Both the position numbers and the translations under genes were made by a program. This document shows positions 33,559 to 42,042 of a stretch of DNA of 64,000 nt, piece after piece. The DNA comes from Micromonospora chokoriensis (lineage in GTDB: Bacteria; Actinomycetota; Actinomycetes; Mycobacteriales; Micromonosporaceae). The notes under the pieces were generated by a model, which was not told the origin of the DNA, did no database searches, and saw only the letters and a program-made list of their open reading frames with translations. The stretch lies in NCBI RefSeq assembly GCF_000718555.1, contig NZ_JOAN01000001.1, positions 620,001 to 684,000 of the forward strand, given 5' to 3'. How positions within the stretch are numbered: position 1 is the stretch's first letter; the number at the start of each line of letters is the position of its first letter.

Positions 33559-34785
33559 GTCCACCGTTGCGGCCAGCTCGCCGTCGGCCAGTCGTACCCG
33601 CAAGGGGTCGCCCTTGCCGACCTCCGCCGCGGCACGGACGACGTGGCCGTCCGCGCGCTGCACGATCGCGTACCCCCGGTCGAGGGTCGCGGCGGGGGAG
33701 AGCGCGCGCAGCCGCGCGAGGGTGTGCCGCAGGTCGCCCTCGGCGGCGGTGAGCCGATGCTCCAGGCAACGACCAGCCCGCTGACGCAACGCGGTCAGCT
33801 CGGTCGCCCGATGCTCCACCATCACCTGTGGCCGAGCCAGCACCGGCCGGGAACGTAGCCCGTCGAGCCGGTGCGTCTCCCGATCGACCAGGTTGCGTAC
33901 CGCCCGTTCGAGGCGGTGCCGGGCCTGACCGATGAGGCGTACCTCCTCGGTGAGGTCGGGGACGACCCGCTTGGCCGCGTCGGTCGGCGTGGAGGCGCGG
34001 ACGTCGGCGACGTAGTCGATCAGTGGCGCGTCCGTCTCGTGGCCGATCGCGCTGACCACCGGCGTACGACAGCCGAACACCGCGCGGCAGAGCGCCTCGT
34101 CGGAGAAGGGCAGCAGGTCCTCGATGCCGCCACCACCCCGGGCGATGATGATCACGTCGATGCTCGGGTCAGCGTCCAGCACCTTGAGCGCGTCGACGAT
34201 CTGCGGCACTGCGGACGGGCCCTGCACGGCCACGTTGACCGTCCGGAACTCCACCGCTGGCCAGCGCCGTCGAGCATTTGTCAGTACGTCCCGCTCCGCC
34301 GCCGACGCGCGACCGGTGATGAGCCCGATCCGGCCGGGCAGGAACGGCAGTCGACGCTTGCGGGCACGGTCGAAGAGCCCTTCGGCGGCGAGCAGCTTCT
34401 TGAGCTTCTCCAGCCGGGCTAGCAACTCCCCGAGCCCCACTTGGCGGATCTCGTCGGCGCGCAGGCTCAACGTGCCCCGGGCGGCGTAGAACTCCGGCTT
34501 GGCGTGCAGCACCACCCGGGCACCCTCACGCAGCTCCGGTGCGCCGGCGTCCAGAACGTCCCGGTTAGTGGTGACGGTCAGGCTCAGGTCGGCCGACGGG
34601 TCACGCAGAGTGAGGAAGACCGTGCTGGCCCCGGGGCGGCGGCTGATCTGCGCCACCTGCCCGTCCACCCACACCCAGCCCAGCTTGGCGATCCAGGCCC
34701 CGACCTTTTGGCTGACCACTCGCACCGGCCAAGGCTCCTCAGCGCTGCTGGCCCCGCCGCCGCTCACCCGCCCACCCTCGGTCAC
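33553..34785 (-). CDS. xseA: Exodeoxyribonuclease VII large subunit
   Basis: 410 residues. N-terminal OB fold (about 20-115: [20 protein letters not shown]), then the catalytic core with [71 protein letters not shown], and a helical region binding XseB. It degrades single-stranded DNA in both directions for mismatch and damage repair. TAGGGT lies 6 bases before the GTG start. Divergent from ispH across a palindromic repeat. Confidence 0.96.
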   Translation of the reverse strand: MTEGGRVSGGGASSAEEPWPVRVVSQKVGAWIAKLGWVWVDGQVAQISRRPGASTVFLTLRDPSADLSLTVTTNRDVLDAGAPELREGARVVLHAKPEFYAARGTLSLRADEIRQVGLGELLARLEKLKKLLAAEGLFDRARKRRLPFLPGRIGLITGRASAAERDVLTNARRRWPAVEFRTVNVAVQGPSAVPQIVDALKVLDADPSIDVIIIARGGGGIEDLLPFSDEALCRAVFGCRTPVVSAIGHETDAPLIDYVADVRASTPTDAAKRVVPDLTEEVRLIGQARHRLERAVRNLVDRETHRLDGLRSRPVLARPQVMVEHRATELTALRQRAGRCLEHRLTAAEGDLRHTLARLRALSPAATLDRGYAIVQRADGHVVRAAAEVGKGDPLRVRLADGELAATVDG

Positions 34786-34820
34786 CCGCCCACCCTACGG
34801 CCCACCCCTCCTGACCCGCT

Positions 34821-34875
34821 GATCATGAAGTTATTGCCCTCTGTGCCGGCGTGTCGCAGCAATAACCTCATGATC
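34821..34875. repeat. 55-bp palindromic repeat GATCATGA(A/G)GTTATTGC, copy 1
   Basis: The arms GATCATGAAGTTATTGC and GCAATAACCTCATGATC form a 17-bp near-perfect inverted repeat. The reverse complement aligns over its whole length with 51666-51720, including the loop segment GACACGCCG and an identical 18-base right arm. It lies between divergent xseA and ispH, so it is not a simple terminator. Confidence 0.85.
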
Positions 34876-34949
34876 ACCGGCGGGGTGAGGGTGGGGTGGG
34901 GGCGGTCTCGGGCGGTGCCGGGTCGTGGGGTGGCACGTACGATGGGGGG

Positions 34950-35939
34950 GTGACTGAGGCTCAGGCGACTCACCGGACCGGCAAGCGCGTGCTCCTGGCC
35001 AAGCCCCGCGGCTACTGCGCGGGTGTCGACCGCGCGGTGCAGACCGTGGAGGAGGCGCTGAAGCTCTACGGCGCTCCGATCTACGTGCGCAAGCAGATCG
35101 TGCACAACAAGCACGTGGTGCAGACCCTGGAGTCCCAGGGTGCGATCTTCGTAGAGGAGAACGAGGAGGTGCCGGAGGGCGCCACCGTCATCTTCTCCGC
35201 GCACGGCGTGGCGCCGGAGGTCTACGAGCAGGCCAAGGCGCGCTCACTGAAGGCGATCGACGCGACCTGCCCGCTGGTCACCAAGGTGCACCACGAGGCC
35301 CGGCGTTTCGCCGCCGAGGACTACGACATCCTGCTCATCGGTCACGAGGGGCACGAGGAGGTCATCGGCACCGCCGGTGAGGCCCCCGCGCACATTCAGC
35401 TGGTGGACGGCCCGGACGGTGCCGACAAGATCACCGTCCGCGATCCGGAGAAGGTGGTGTGGCTCTCCCAGACCACGCTCTCGGTCGATGAGACGCTGGA
35501 GACGGTGGCCCGGCTCAAGCAGCGGCTGCCGCTGTTGCAGTCCCCGCCCAGTGACGACATCTGCTACGCCACCTCCAACCGGCAGCACGTGGTCAAGGAG
35601 ATCGCCGCCGACTGTGACGTGGTGATCGTTGTCGGCTCGACGAACTCCTCCAACTCGGTCCGGCTGGTCGAGGTCGCCCTGGACGCCGGCGCCCGCGCCG
35701 GTCACCTGGTCGACTTCGCGCACGAGATCGACGACTCCTGGCTGGAAGGGGCCACCACGGTCGGCCTGACCTCCGGCGCGAGCGTCCCGGACGACCTGGT
35801 CCAGGAGGTGCTGGTCCACCTCGCCGCGCGGGGCTTCGCCGACGTCGAGGAGATCACCACCGCCACCGAGCGGCTCACGTTCTCGCTTCCGCAGGAGCTG
35901 AAGCGGGACATGAAGGCCGCCGCTGCGGCGCGCGGCTGA
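34950..35939 (+). CDS. ispH: 4-hydroxy-3-methylbut-2-enyl diphosphate reductase
   Basis: 329 residues. The last step of the MEP pathway, giving IPP and DMAPP for the prenyl enzymes in this window. Three iron-sulfur Cys are seen in [21 protein letters not shown] and [17 protein letters not shown] and GHEGHEEV carry conserved active-site His, and [11 protein letters not shown] completes the set. TACGAT ends 6 bases before the GTG start, a leaderless arrangement. Confidence 0.97.
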   Translation: MTEAQATHRTGKRVLLAKPRGYCAGVDRAVQTVEEALKLYGAPIYVRKQIVHNKHVVQTLESQGAIFVEENEEVPEGATVIFSAHGVAPEVYEQAKARSLKAIDATCPLVTKVHHEARRFAAEDYDILLIGHEGHEEVIGTAGEAPAHIQLVDGPDGADKITVRDPEKVVWLSQTTLSVDETLETVARLKQRLPLLQSPPSDDICYATSNRQHVVKEIAADCDVVIVVGSTNSSNSVRLVEVALDAGARAGHLVDFAHEIDDSWLEGATTVGLTSGASVPDDLVQEVLVHLAARGFADVEEITTATERLTFSLPQELKRDMKAAAAARG

Positions 35940-35979
35940 GCACGGGAACGAACTCGGGCCGACGTACGTCAGATTCGGC

Positions 35980-36414
35980 ATGAGGACTCTTCGGCTCGCC
36001 GTCCCCGCGCTGGCTGTCTGCGTGGCGCTGAGCGCCTGCGGCAGCCAGGGCGTCGGAGGCGGCACACCCACCCCGACCCCGACGGGAGCGCAGCCGGTGA
36101 CCAGCCAGCCCACGCCCGATCCGACCGCTCCGCCATCTGTCGTCGCCCCCACCACGCCGTTCGGCCCGAAGACCCCGAAGCCGGGCGGCCCGAGCACGCC
36201 CCCGGGCGTCGGGGCCACCACCCTGAGCGGCACCGTGCAGAGCGGCGTGGAGCCCGGCTGCGTGCTGCTCGACGGCTACCTCCTCCTCGGTGGCTCGCCC
36301 GAGGTGCTGACGCCCGGCGCGCGGGTCGAGGTCACCGGTCGGGTGGAGCCCGGCATGATGACCACCTGCCAGCAGGGCACCCCGTTCGTCGTGACGGCCG
36401 CCCGCCGGTCCTGA
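35980..36414 (+). CDS. Small Pro/Thr-rich lipoprotein
   Basis: 144 residues. Lipobox LSAC (Cys20), a linker of about 55 residues of Pro and Thr, then a compact domain (about 80-144) with TLSGTVQSGVEPGCVLLDGY, RVEVTGRVEPGM and a second Cys, perhaps a disulfide. Function is unknown. It ends before a strong hairpin. Confidence 0.78.
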   Translation: MRTLRLAVPALAVCVALSACGSQGVGGGTPTPTPTGAQPVTSQPTPDPTAPPSVVAPTTPFGPKTPKPGGPSTPPGVGATTLSGTVQSGVEPGCVLLDGYLLLGGSPEVLTPGARVEVTGRVEPGMMTTCQQGTPFVVTAARRS

Positions 36415-36434
36415 CCACGAGCCCCTGACGCGCG

Positions 36435-36466
36435 GGAGCCCGCCCCCGGACGTGGGGGCGGGCTCC
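36435..36466. terminator. Bidirectional hairpin terminator
   Basis: GGAGCCCGCCCCC (36435-36447) pairs with GGGGGCGGGCTCC (36454-36466) across GGACGT, a 13-bp stem between convergent genes. Confidence 0.85.
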
Positions 36467-36485
36467 TGCTGGTCTTACGAGCAGA

Positions 36486-39400
36486 TCAGTGCACGTCCTC
36501 GATGGTCACGCTGCCGCGACCCACGACCGCACCCTCGCTGCTGACGATCGGCAGCTCACCGGAGAGCTGACGCCCATCGGCCGGAACGGCCACCGGGATC
36601 ACCGTGCCGGTGACGGTGGTCGACTCGCCGTGCGTCAGCGGCACCGAGAGCGCCGATGCGGTGATCGTGCCCAGCGCCGCGGACGAGAACGCGTCGTAGT
36701 AGTCGTAGGCGGTGCTGGTCCCCGGACCATCGATCGCGAACGGCTCCACCACGACGTGGTAGGTGCCGGCGGCTGGGTTGTTCAACGTCACCGCCTCCTC
36801 CGAGTCGCCATCGGCGGCCTGGCCAACCAGGGTGTTACCCAGGTAGACGTAGAGGTCCAGGTCGGTGCCCGCGTTGGCGGGGTTACCGATCCGGGCGGTG
36901 AACGTCGACGTACCCGTCGGGATGGCGACGGTCCACTCCTGGCTGGGGCCGCCCTCGGTGATGGTCGGACGCTCGCTACGCGCACCGGTCAGTGCGCTGG
37001 TGCGGCCGGTGACCGAGACCGGGCCGAAGGCGTTCTTGACCTTCCAGGTCACCTTGGTCGGCTCGCCGGCCTTGAGGCTGGGCAGCTCGACCAGCGACGG
37101 CTCGACCGTGAGGCCCTGCACCCGCGCCTGGAGCTTGAACGGGTTGTTCAGCGTCGGGGACGTCCGCCGCGACTCCACCTCGATCTCCCAGACCCCGGGA
37201 AGCGGGTTCTGGTAGTCACGCTCCTGCGGCTTGCAGACGTTGACGTCGGAGAAGTTGGTGTAGCAGAGGGTGGTCGTGGTGGCCTCCGCCGGCACACCCA
37301 GCGGGTCGATCGCGATGAACCGGGTCTGCGAACCGGTGGCGATCCCGGAGAGGTTCACCTGGAGGGCCTTGGCGCCCACCGGCACCGTCACGAAGTACGA
37401 CGTGAATCCGTTCCGGTCGACCGAGCCCTCGTTGGTGTACGAGAAGTCCGGCTTCTTGACGTCGTTGGAGGCCACCACCACGGTGGACACCTCGAAGTCG
37501 ATCACGTTCGTGGCCGGGTCGTCGATCAGCATGATCGCGCTGTGCACGCCCTCGCTGGTCGGCTTGGCGGTGACGCTGATGGTGACGGTCTCGTTGAGCG
37601 GCAACGCGACCTTCTTCGGCGCCGTGAAGGTGCCGTCCTCGTTGCCCTGCAGCGTGATGTCGTGCTTGATGGTGCCGGCCGGGCCGCTGGTACGGGTGAG
37701 CTTGACCTGGTAGGTCTTGCTCTGGCCGATCTTGTGACCGCCCTCGGACGCGGCGCACCGGTTGTAGATGCCGACGCCCCGACCCGGGTTCGGCACGAAC
37801 TCGATACCGTTCCAGATGGTCAGCTGATCCGACAACGGGGTGCAGACCGGCGCGTCGGAGACGTACGACCGGGTCTCGACGCCCTGACGCAGCAGCTGCC
37901 AGGCGCCCGGCACGTTGACCATGCCGTAGCCCTGCGCGAACGTCGGGACGTTGGCGATCGGCTTGGCCGAGGTGTACAGCGCCCGCCGCAGCGCGGCCGG
38001 GCTGACGCCCCGAGCGGTGGCCTTGGCGGCCGAGAGCAGCAGCGCGCCGGCACCGGCGGTCTGCGGAGAGGCCATCGAGGTGCCGTTCAGCATCGCGTAG
38101 CCCGGGGGCAGCGCGTATCCGGCCTCGGGGACCGGGGCGCCGAGCAGCCAGGTCGGTGCCGTGGAGATGGCCGAGCCGGGCGCGGTGATGCTCGGCTTGA
38201 GGCCGCCGTCCTCGCGCGGGCCACGGGAGGAGAAGTTGAACAGGGCGTTCTTCGTCCGCACCACCGAGCCGTAGTTGGAGAGCCAGGTGTCCTTGCTGAT
38301 GCTGGCGGCGACGCTGATCACGTTGTTGGCGACGGACGGGTCACCGACGGTGTTCAGACCCGGACCGGAGTTGCCGGCCGAGATGACCATCTGCACGCCG
38401 TACGTCTCGATCAGCTCGTTGTAGAGGTAGGCCCGCGCGTCGTTGCCGTCGTTCAGGCCCGGGAGGCCGCCGATCGACATGTTGATGATGTCGACCCCGC
38501 GGTTGGTCACCAGGTCGATCATGCCGGTGATGAGGGCCACCGCCGAGCAGGTGCCGCCCCAGGAGCAGGCGCGGGCGGAGACCAGCTTGGCGCCGGGCGC
38601 CGCACCGTCGAAGGCGCCGTTGCCGAGCATGTCGTTGGCCGCGGTGATGCCGGCGACGTGGGTGCCGTGGGTGCTCTCGACGATGCCGATGTTGACGTAG
38701 TCGAAGCGACCCGGAAGCCCGATCGGCGTGGTGTCCACGTTCTTCCGGAACTCGACGACGAACGGCTGCCGCTCGGCGACCGCGGTCGCCGGGTTGTCGG
38801 TGCCGAAGTACCCGATGTCGTACTTTTCCTTGTACGGCCGCATGATCGGGTCGTCGACGAAGCTGAGGTTCTGGTTCGTGTCCACCCGGATGTTGTTGGT
38901 GGCCGGGTCGTAGAGGACACCCCAGGTGTCGGTCGTGTCACCGTCGCGGTTGACGTCACCCCGGGCTTCGCCCGTGGCCGTGACGGACTCGCTGAACAGG
39001 TTGAACCGGTACGTGCCGGCCGGCGCCGTCCAGGTGCCGCCGGCGATGCTGAACGCCGGACCGGTGACCTCGGCCTGCATCCGCCGCCACGTGCCGTCGG
39101 CCAGCGGATCGGTCGCGGTGACCCAGTCGACGATCTTGCGCTCGCCGGTCGTGGTCTTCTGCAACGCCGGGTTGGACAGGTCCACACCGGAGTCCATGAT
39201 TCCGATCGTGACGCCCCGGCCGTCCCACGTCGGGTGGGCCGCGGTGAACGCCACCGCGCCGGTCTCGTTGGTCGGCATGTAGGGGTTGTCGGCCGGGGTG
39301 GCCGCCCCCGGCGCCGCGACGGCGGCGGCCTGCCGCGCGCCGACGGTGCCGGTGATGGTGTGCTCCGGGGTCGGGTCCGGCAGTTTGAAGACCTCGTCCA

Positions 39401-39788
39401 GGTCGACGGCCGAGACACCGGGCAGCCGTGCCGCCTTGAGGACCTGGTCGGTCGGGACGCTGGCCAGCACGAAGCCGACCCGGTCCTGCCGCTGGCTGAC
39501 CGTGCCGCCGAGCTTGGCGAGGCCGTCGGCGACGTCGCCTGCCTCGCCCTTCTCGGTGGCGACGATCAGGCTGACCCTCGGGGCCTTCTTGGCGCGGGCC
39601 TCGCTGAGTAGTTTGGCGTCGTGCTCGCCAAGCGTCTCAGCGGCGGTGGCCGTGGAAGCATCAGGTGTGGTCGTGGGAGCGGCGGCCGCGGCGGTAGCAC
39701 CACCCACGGCGGTCACGGCGCTCGCCGCCAGGACCGATGCGAAGAGCGCGGTTGACGTACGCCGGCTCCGGTTTGGGAGTCTGCTCAC
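36486..39788 (-). CDS. Large secreted subtilisin-family (S8) serine protease
   Basis: 1100 residues. Signal peptide about 1-37. An inhibitor-like propeptide covers about 65-135 (VSLIVATEKGEAGDVADGLA). The catalytic domain has Asp199 (GIMDSGVDLS), His374 (STHGTHVAG), oxyanion Asn473 (ISAGNSGPG) and Ser571 (NGTSMASPQ), with an insertion of about 160 residues between Asp and His containing DVNRDGDTTDTWG, a Ca-binding-like Asp run. The C-terminal 450 residues are beta-rich modules (prepeptidase-like DLDLYVYLGNTLVG). The size and large insertion resemble kexin/TPP-like actinomycete subtilases. GTG start with GGAGG upstream. Likely a nutritional protease. Confidence 0.93.
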   Translation of the reverse strand: MSRLPNRSRRTSTALFASVLAASAVTAVGGATAAAAAPTTTPDASTATAAETLGEHDAKLLSEARAKKAPRVSLIVATEKGEAGDVADGLAKLGGTVSQRQDRVGFVLASVPTDQVLKAARLPGVSAVDLDEVFKLPDPTPEHTITGTVGARQAAAVAAPGAATPADNPYMPTNETGAVAFTAAHPTWDGRGVTIGIMDSGVDLSNPALQKTTTGERKIVDWVTATDPLADGTWRRMQAEVTGPAFSIAGGTWTAPAGTYRFNLFSESVTATGEARGDVNRDGDTTDTWGVLYDPATNNIRVDTNQNLSFVDDPIMRPYKEKYDIGYFGTDNPATAVAERQPFVVEFRKNVDTTPIGLPGRFDYVNIGIVESTHGTHVAGITAANDMLGNGAFDGAAPGAKLVSARACSWGGTCSAVALITGMIDLVTNRGVDIINMSIGGLPGLNDGNDARAYLYNELIETYGVQMVISAGNSGPGLNTVGDPSVANNVISVAASISKDTWLSNYGSVVRTKNALFNFSSRGPREDGGLKPSITAPGSAISTAPTWLLGAPVPEAGYALPPGYAMLNGTSMASPQTAGAGALLLSAAKATARGVSPAALRRALYTSAKPIANVPTFAQGYGMVNVPGAWQLLRQGVETRSYVSDAPVCTPLSDQLTIWNGIEFVPNPGRGVGIYNRCAASEGGHKIGQSKTYQVKLTRTSGPAGTIKHDITLQGNEDGTFTAPKKVALPLNETVTISVTAKPTSEGVHSAIMLIDDPATNVIDFEVSTVVVASNDVKKPDFSYTNEGSVDRNGFTSYFVTVPVGAKALQVNLSGIATGSQTRFIAIDPLGVPAEATTTTLCYTNFSDVNVCKPQERDYQNPLPGVWEIEVESRRTSPTLNNPFKLQARVQGLTVEPSLVELPSLKAGEPTKVTWKVKNAFGPVSVTGRTSALTGARSERPTITEGGPSQEWTVAIPTGTSTFTARIGNPANAGTDLDLYVYLGNTLVGQAADGDSEEAVTLNNPAAGTYHVVVEPFAIDGPGTSTAYDYYDAFSSAALGTITASALSVPLTHGESTTVTGTVIPVAVPADGRQLSGELPIVSSEGAVVGRGSVTIEDVH

Positions 39789-39814
39789 GTTCTCTTTTTC
39801 CTCCAGAGAACAGG

Positions 39815-39829
39815 GCCCTCAGTGAGGGC
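39815..39829 (-). promoter_or_regulatory. Palindrome in the protease gene leader
   Basis: GCCCTCAGTGAGGGC is a perfect 7-bp inverted repeat around one base, 27-41 bases upstream of the protease start. It could be an operator or a 5' leader hairpin. Confidence 0.4.
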
Positions 39830-39924
39830 ACTCGGGTGAGCAAGATCTTTCGCGGTGCTGATGATCACTGTCACTACTGGACAATTGCTTGTGACCACTT
39901 CGTGACATGTGGTCGCACCCACTG

Positions 39925-41085
39925 TCACAAGGATGAATGGCTGCTCGGGTCGTCGGCCAGCTCGGGCGCCTGCGGCTGCCTCGGCGTCAACTCGACCTGC
40001 GCGGGCACCGCCAACTCGTCGTCCGAGACGCCCAGCTCGGCGAGCTTTCGGGCGCTGACCAGCACCCGGGCCTCCAACGAGCCGACCGCCCGGTTGTAGG
40101 CGGTCACCGCGCCGGCCAGCGACGAGCCGAGCTTGCCCACGTGGTCGCCGAGGGTGGAGAGCCGGCCGTACAGCTCGCGGGCGAGGGTGTGCACCGCGAG
40201 CGCGTTGCGGGCCAGCGCCTCCTGCCGCCAGGAGTAGGCGACCGTCCGGAGCAGGGCGACAAGCGTGGCCGGCGTGGCGAGCACCACGTTGCGGGTGAAG
40301 GCGTGCTCCAGCAGTGTCGGGTCGCGCTGGAGTGCGACGTCGAGGAACGGGTCGGCGGGGACGAAGAGCACCACGAACTCGGGTGAGTTGTCGAACGCCG
40401 ACCAGTAGGACTTGGCGGCCAGGGCGTCGACGTGCCCGCGCAGGTGCCGCGCGTGCGCGTCGAGGTGGGTGTCCCGGCCGCGCTCGTCGCGGGCCTCCAT
40501 GGCGGTCAGGTACGCGTCGAACGGCGCCTTGGCGTCCACCACCACCGACCGGCCGCCGTGCAGGCGAACCACCAGATCCGGTCGGACGACCTGGCTGTCG
40601 GTGGCGGCGGTGACCTGCTCGGAGAAGTCGCAGTGCTCCAGCATCCCGGCGGCCTCGACGATCCGGCGCAACTGGTGCTCGCCCCAGCGGCCCCGCACCT
40701 GCGGCGCGCGCAGCGCCGCCACCAGCTGCTTGGTCTCGGTGCGCAGCTCACCGGAGACCGCGTTCATCGAGCGGACCTGCTCACGCAGCTCGGCGTACGC
40801 GTCGACGCGGTCGTGCTCCAGCTCGGCCACCCGCTGCTCGTAGCGGCGCAGGGTGTCGTGCAGCGGCGCGACCGCCCGGGCCACCGCCTCCTGGGACTGC
40901 GCGGTGGCCTCGTAGCTCAAGGCCCGCATGGACTGCTCCAGCCGGCCCTCGCCCTCCCGGGTGGCGGCCAGGGTGGCATCCAGGCGGGCGATGTCGGCCG
41001 CCGACCGGGACCGGGCCGCGAGCCAGCCCACCGCCCCGCCGGCACCGAGGCACACGATCACCAGGAGCAGCGTCGAGACGTCCAT
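39925..41085 (-). CDS. rmuC: DNA recombination protein RmuC
   Basis: 386 residues. N-terminal membrane helix (about 4-24), a coiled coil (about 28-115), then the RmuC nuclease-like domain (about 120-330: RGRWGEHQLRRIVEAAGM, RPDLVVRLHGGRSVVVDAKAP, LFVPADPFLDVAL). RmuC limits DNA inversion at short repeats. The ATG at 41083-41085 is chosen because the membrane helix begins there; a GTG directly before it is possible. Confidence 0.93.
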   Translation of the reverse strand: MDVSTLLLVIVCLGAGGAVGWLAARSRSAADIARLDATLAATREGEGRLEQSMRALSYEATAQSQEAVARAVAPLHDTLRRYEQRVAELEHDRVDAYAELREQVRSMNAVSGELRTETKQLVAALRAPQVRGRWGEHQLRRIVEAAGMLEHCDFSEQVTAATDSQVVRPDLVVRLHGGRSVVVDAKAPFDAYLTAMEARDERGRDTHLDAHARHLRGHVDALAAKSYWSAFDNSPEFVVLFVPADPFLDVALQRDPTLLEHAFTRNVVLATPATLVALLRTVAYSWRQEALARNALAVHTLARELYGRLSTLGDHVGKLGSSLAGAVTAYNRAVGSLEARVLVSARKLAELGVSDDELAVPAQVELTPRQPQAPELADDPSSHSSL

Positions 41086-41139
41086 CACCGGAGCTTGCCA
41101 GACAGGTACGACGTGACAACCGGGGGTACGTTCGACGAC

Positions 41140-41973
41140 ATGGAACTTGTGCTCTGCCTCGCCGTCGTACTGGTCGGCGCACTGGGCGCCGCAGCGCTCA
41201 TTCGCGCGCAGGCTGGTGCCCGTCGGCGCACCGAGCTCGGCGACGCCCGCGCGGAGGCGCAGCGGTGGTACGAGCGCCTCGGCGGCCAGTTGATGAACCT
41301 GCAGGGCGACGAGCCGGCGGTCCGCCAGGCGCTGGCCGACGCCGGTGAGCGGTACAACGCGGCGGGCTCCCAGCTGGAGCAGGCGTCGACCCCGCACCAG
41401 TTCGGGCTGGCTCGGGAGACCGCGCTGGAGGGGTTGGCGTACATCCGGGCGGCGCGGACGGCGCTCGGCATCGATCCGGGCCCCGAGCTGCCGACCCTGG
41501 CCGCCGCCCGGGGTGTGGGGCAGCTCACCAAGGAGCGCGAGGTCGATGTGCAGGGGCAGACCTTCCGGGCCGGGCCGCAGCCCGGTCGGGAAACGCCCTA
41601 CTACTACCCGGGTGGGCGCTATCAGGGCCGCCCGGTGCCCGCCGGCTGGTATTCGACGCCGTGGTGGAAGACGGCGCTCGGTGCCGGGGCCGGTGTGCTC
41701 GGCGGCATCCTGATCGCCGACGCGCTCTTCTCGCCCGCGTTCGCCGACCCCGGGTACGGCTACGACGCCGGCTACCAGGAGGGCTTCGGTGACGGTGTCG
41801 ACCAGGGTGGCGACTTCGGCGACCAGGGTGGCGACTTCGGCGGCGGCGACCAGGGTGGGGACTTCGGCGGCGGGGACTACGCCGGTGGCGATTTCGGTGG
41901 CGGCGATTTCGGTGGCGGCGGATTCGGTGGCGGCGATTTTGGTGGCGGCGATTTTGGTGGCGGGGATTTCTGA
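41140..41973 (+). CDS. Membrane-anchored protein with Gly-Asp-Phe repeat tail
   Basis: 277 residues. A hydrophobic helix at 3-22; a helical domain (about 30-110, AEAQRWYERLGGQLMNLQGD); a second hydrophobic stretch about 178-192 (LGAGAGVLGGILIADALF); and a tail from about 222 of about ten GGDFG/GGGDFG-type repeats ending in GGGDF. A YxxGYxxGFGDG segment precedes the repeats. TACGTT lies 7 bases before the ATG. The tail is reminiscent of low-complexity, possibly phase-separating or secreted C-termini (as in TPM-domain proteins), but function is unknown. Confidence 0.78.
   Translation: MELVLCLAVVLVGALGAAALIRAQAGARRRTELGDARAEAQRWYERLGGQLMNLQGDEPAVRQALADAGERYNAAGSQLEQASTPHQFGLARETALEGLAYIRAARTALGIDPGPELPTLAAARGVGQLTKEREVDVQGQTFRAGPQPGRETPYYYPGGRYQGRPVPAGWYSTPWWKTALGAGAGVLGGILIADALFSPAFADPGYGYDAGYQEGFGDGVDQGGDFGDQGGDFGGGDQGGDFGGGDYAGGDFGGGDFGGGGFGGGDFGGGDFGGGDF
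41808..41970 (+). repeat. In-frame GGDFG coding repeat
   Basis: About ten copies of a 12-15 base unit (GGTGGCGATTTC and variants). Late copies switch to TTT for Phe and are almost identical, pointing to recent expansion. Confidence 0.85.
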
Positions 41974-41993
41974 ACGCTGTCGATTTAGCTACG

Positions 41994-42028
41994 GAACGGG
42001 CCCCGGTCGTTACGACCGGGGCCCGTTC
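41994..42028. terminator. Bidirectional 17-bp hairpin terminator
   Basis: GAACGGGCCCCGGTCGT (41994-42010) and its exact complement (42012-42028) flank a single T. It lies between the convergent repeat-protein and ppc genes. A one-base gap means the RNA loop must open a few pairs. Confidence 0.85.
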
Positions 42029-42042
42029 TCCGTACTGGTCGA

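Noticed and set aside
36489..39611. A 1040-codon open frame opposite the secreted subtilase
   Set aside because: Low-complexity Arg/Gly/Asp composition typical of antisense frames; the subtilase strand has the complete catalytic triad.
39909..39922. GTGGTCGCACCCAC as a Crp site upstream of the subtilase
   Set aside because: Only the minimal GTG-N8-CAC core matches, with no outer-base symmetry, so chance is likely.
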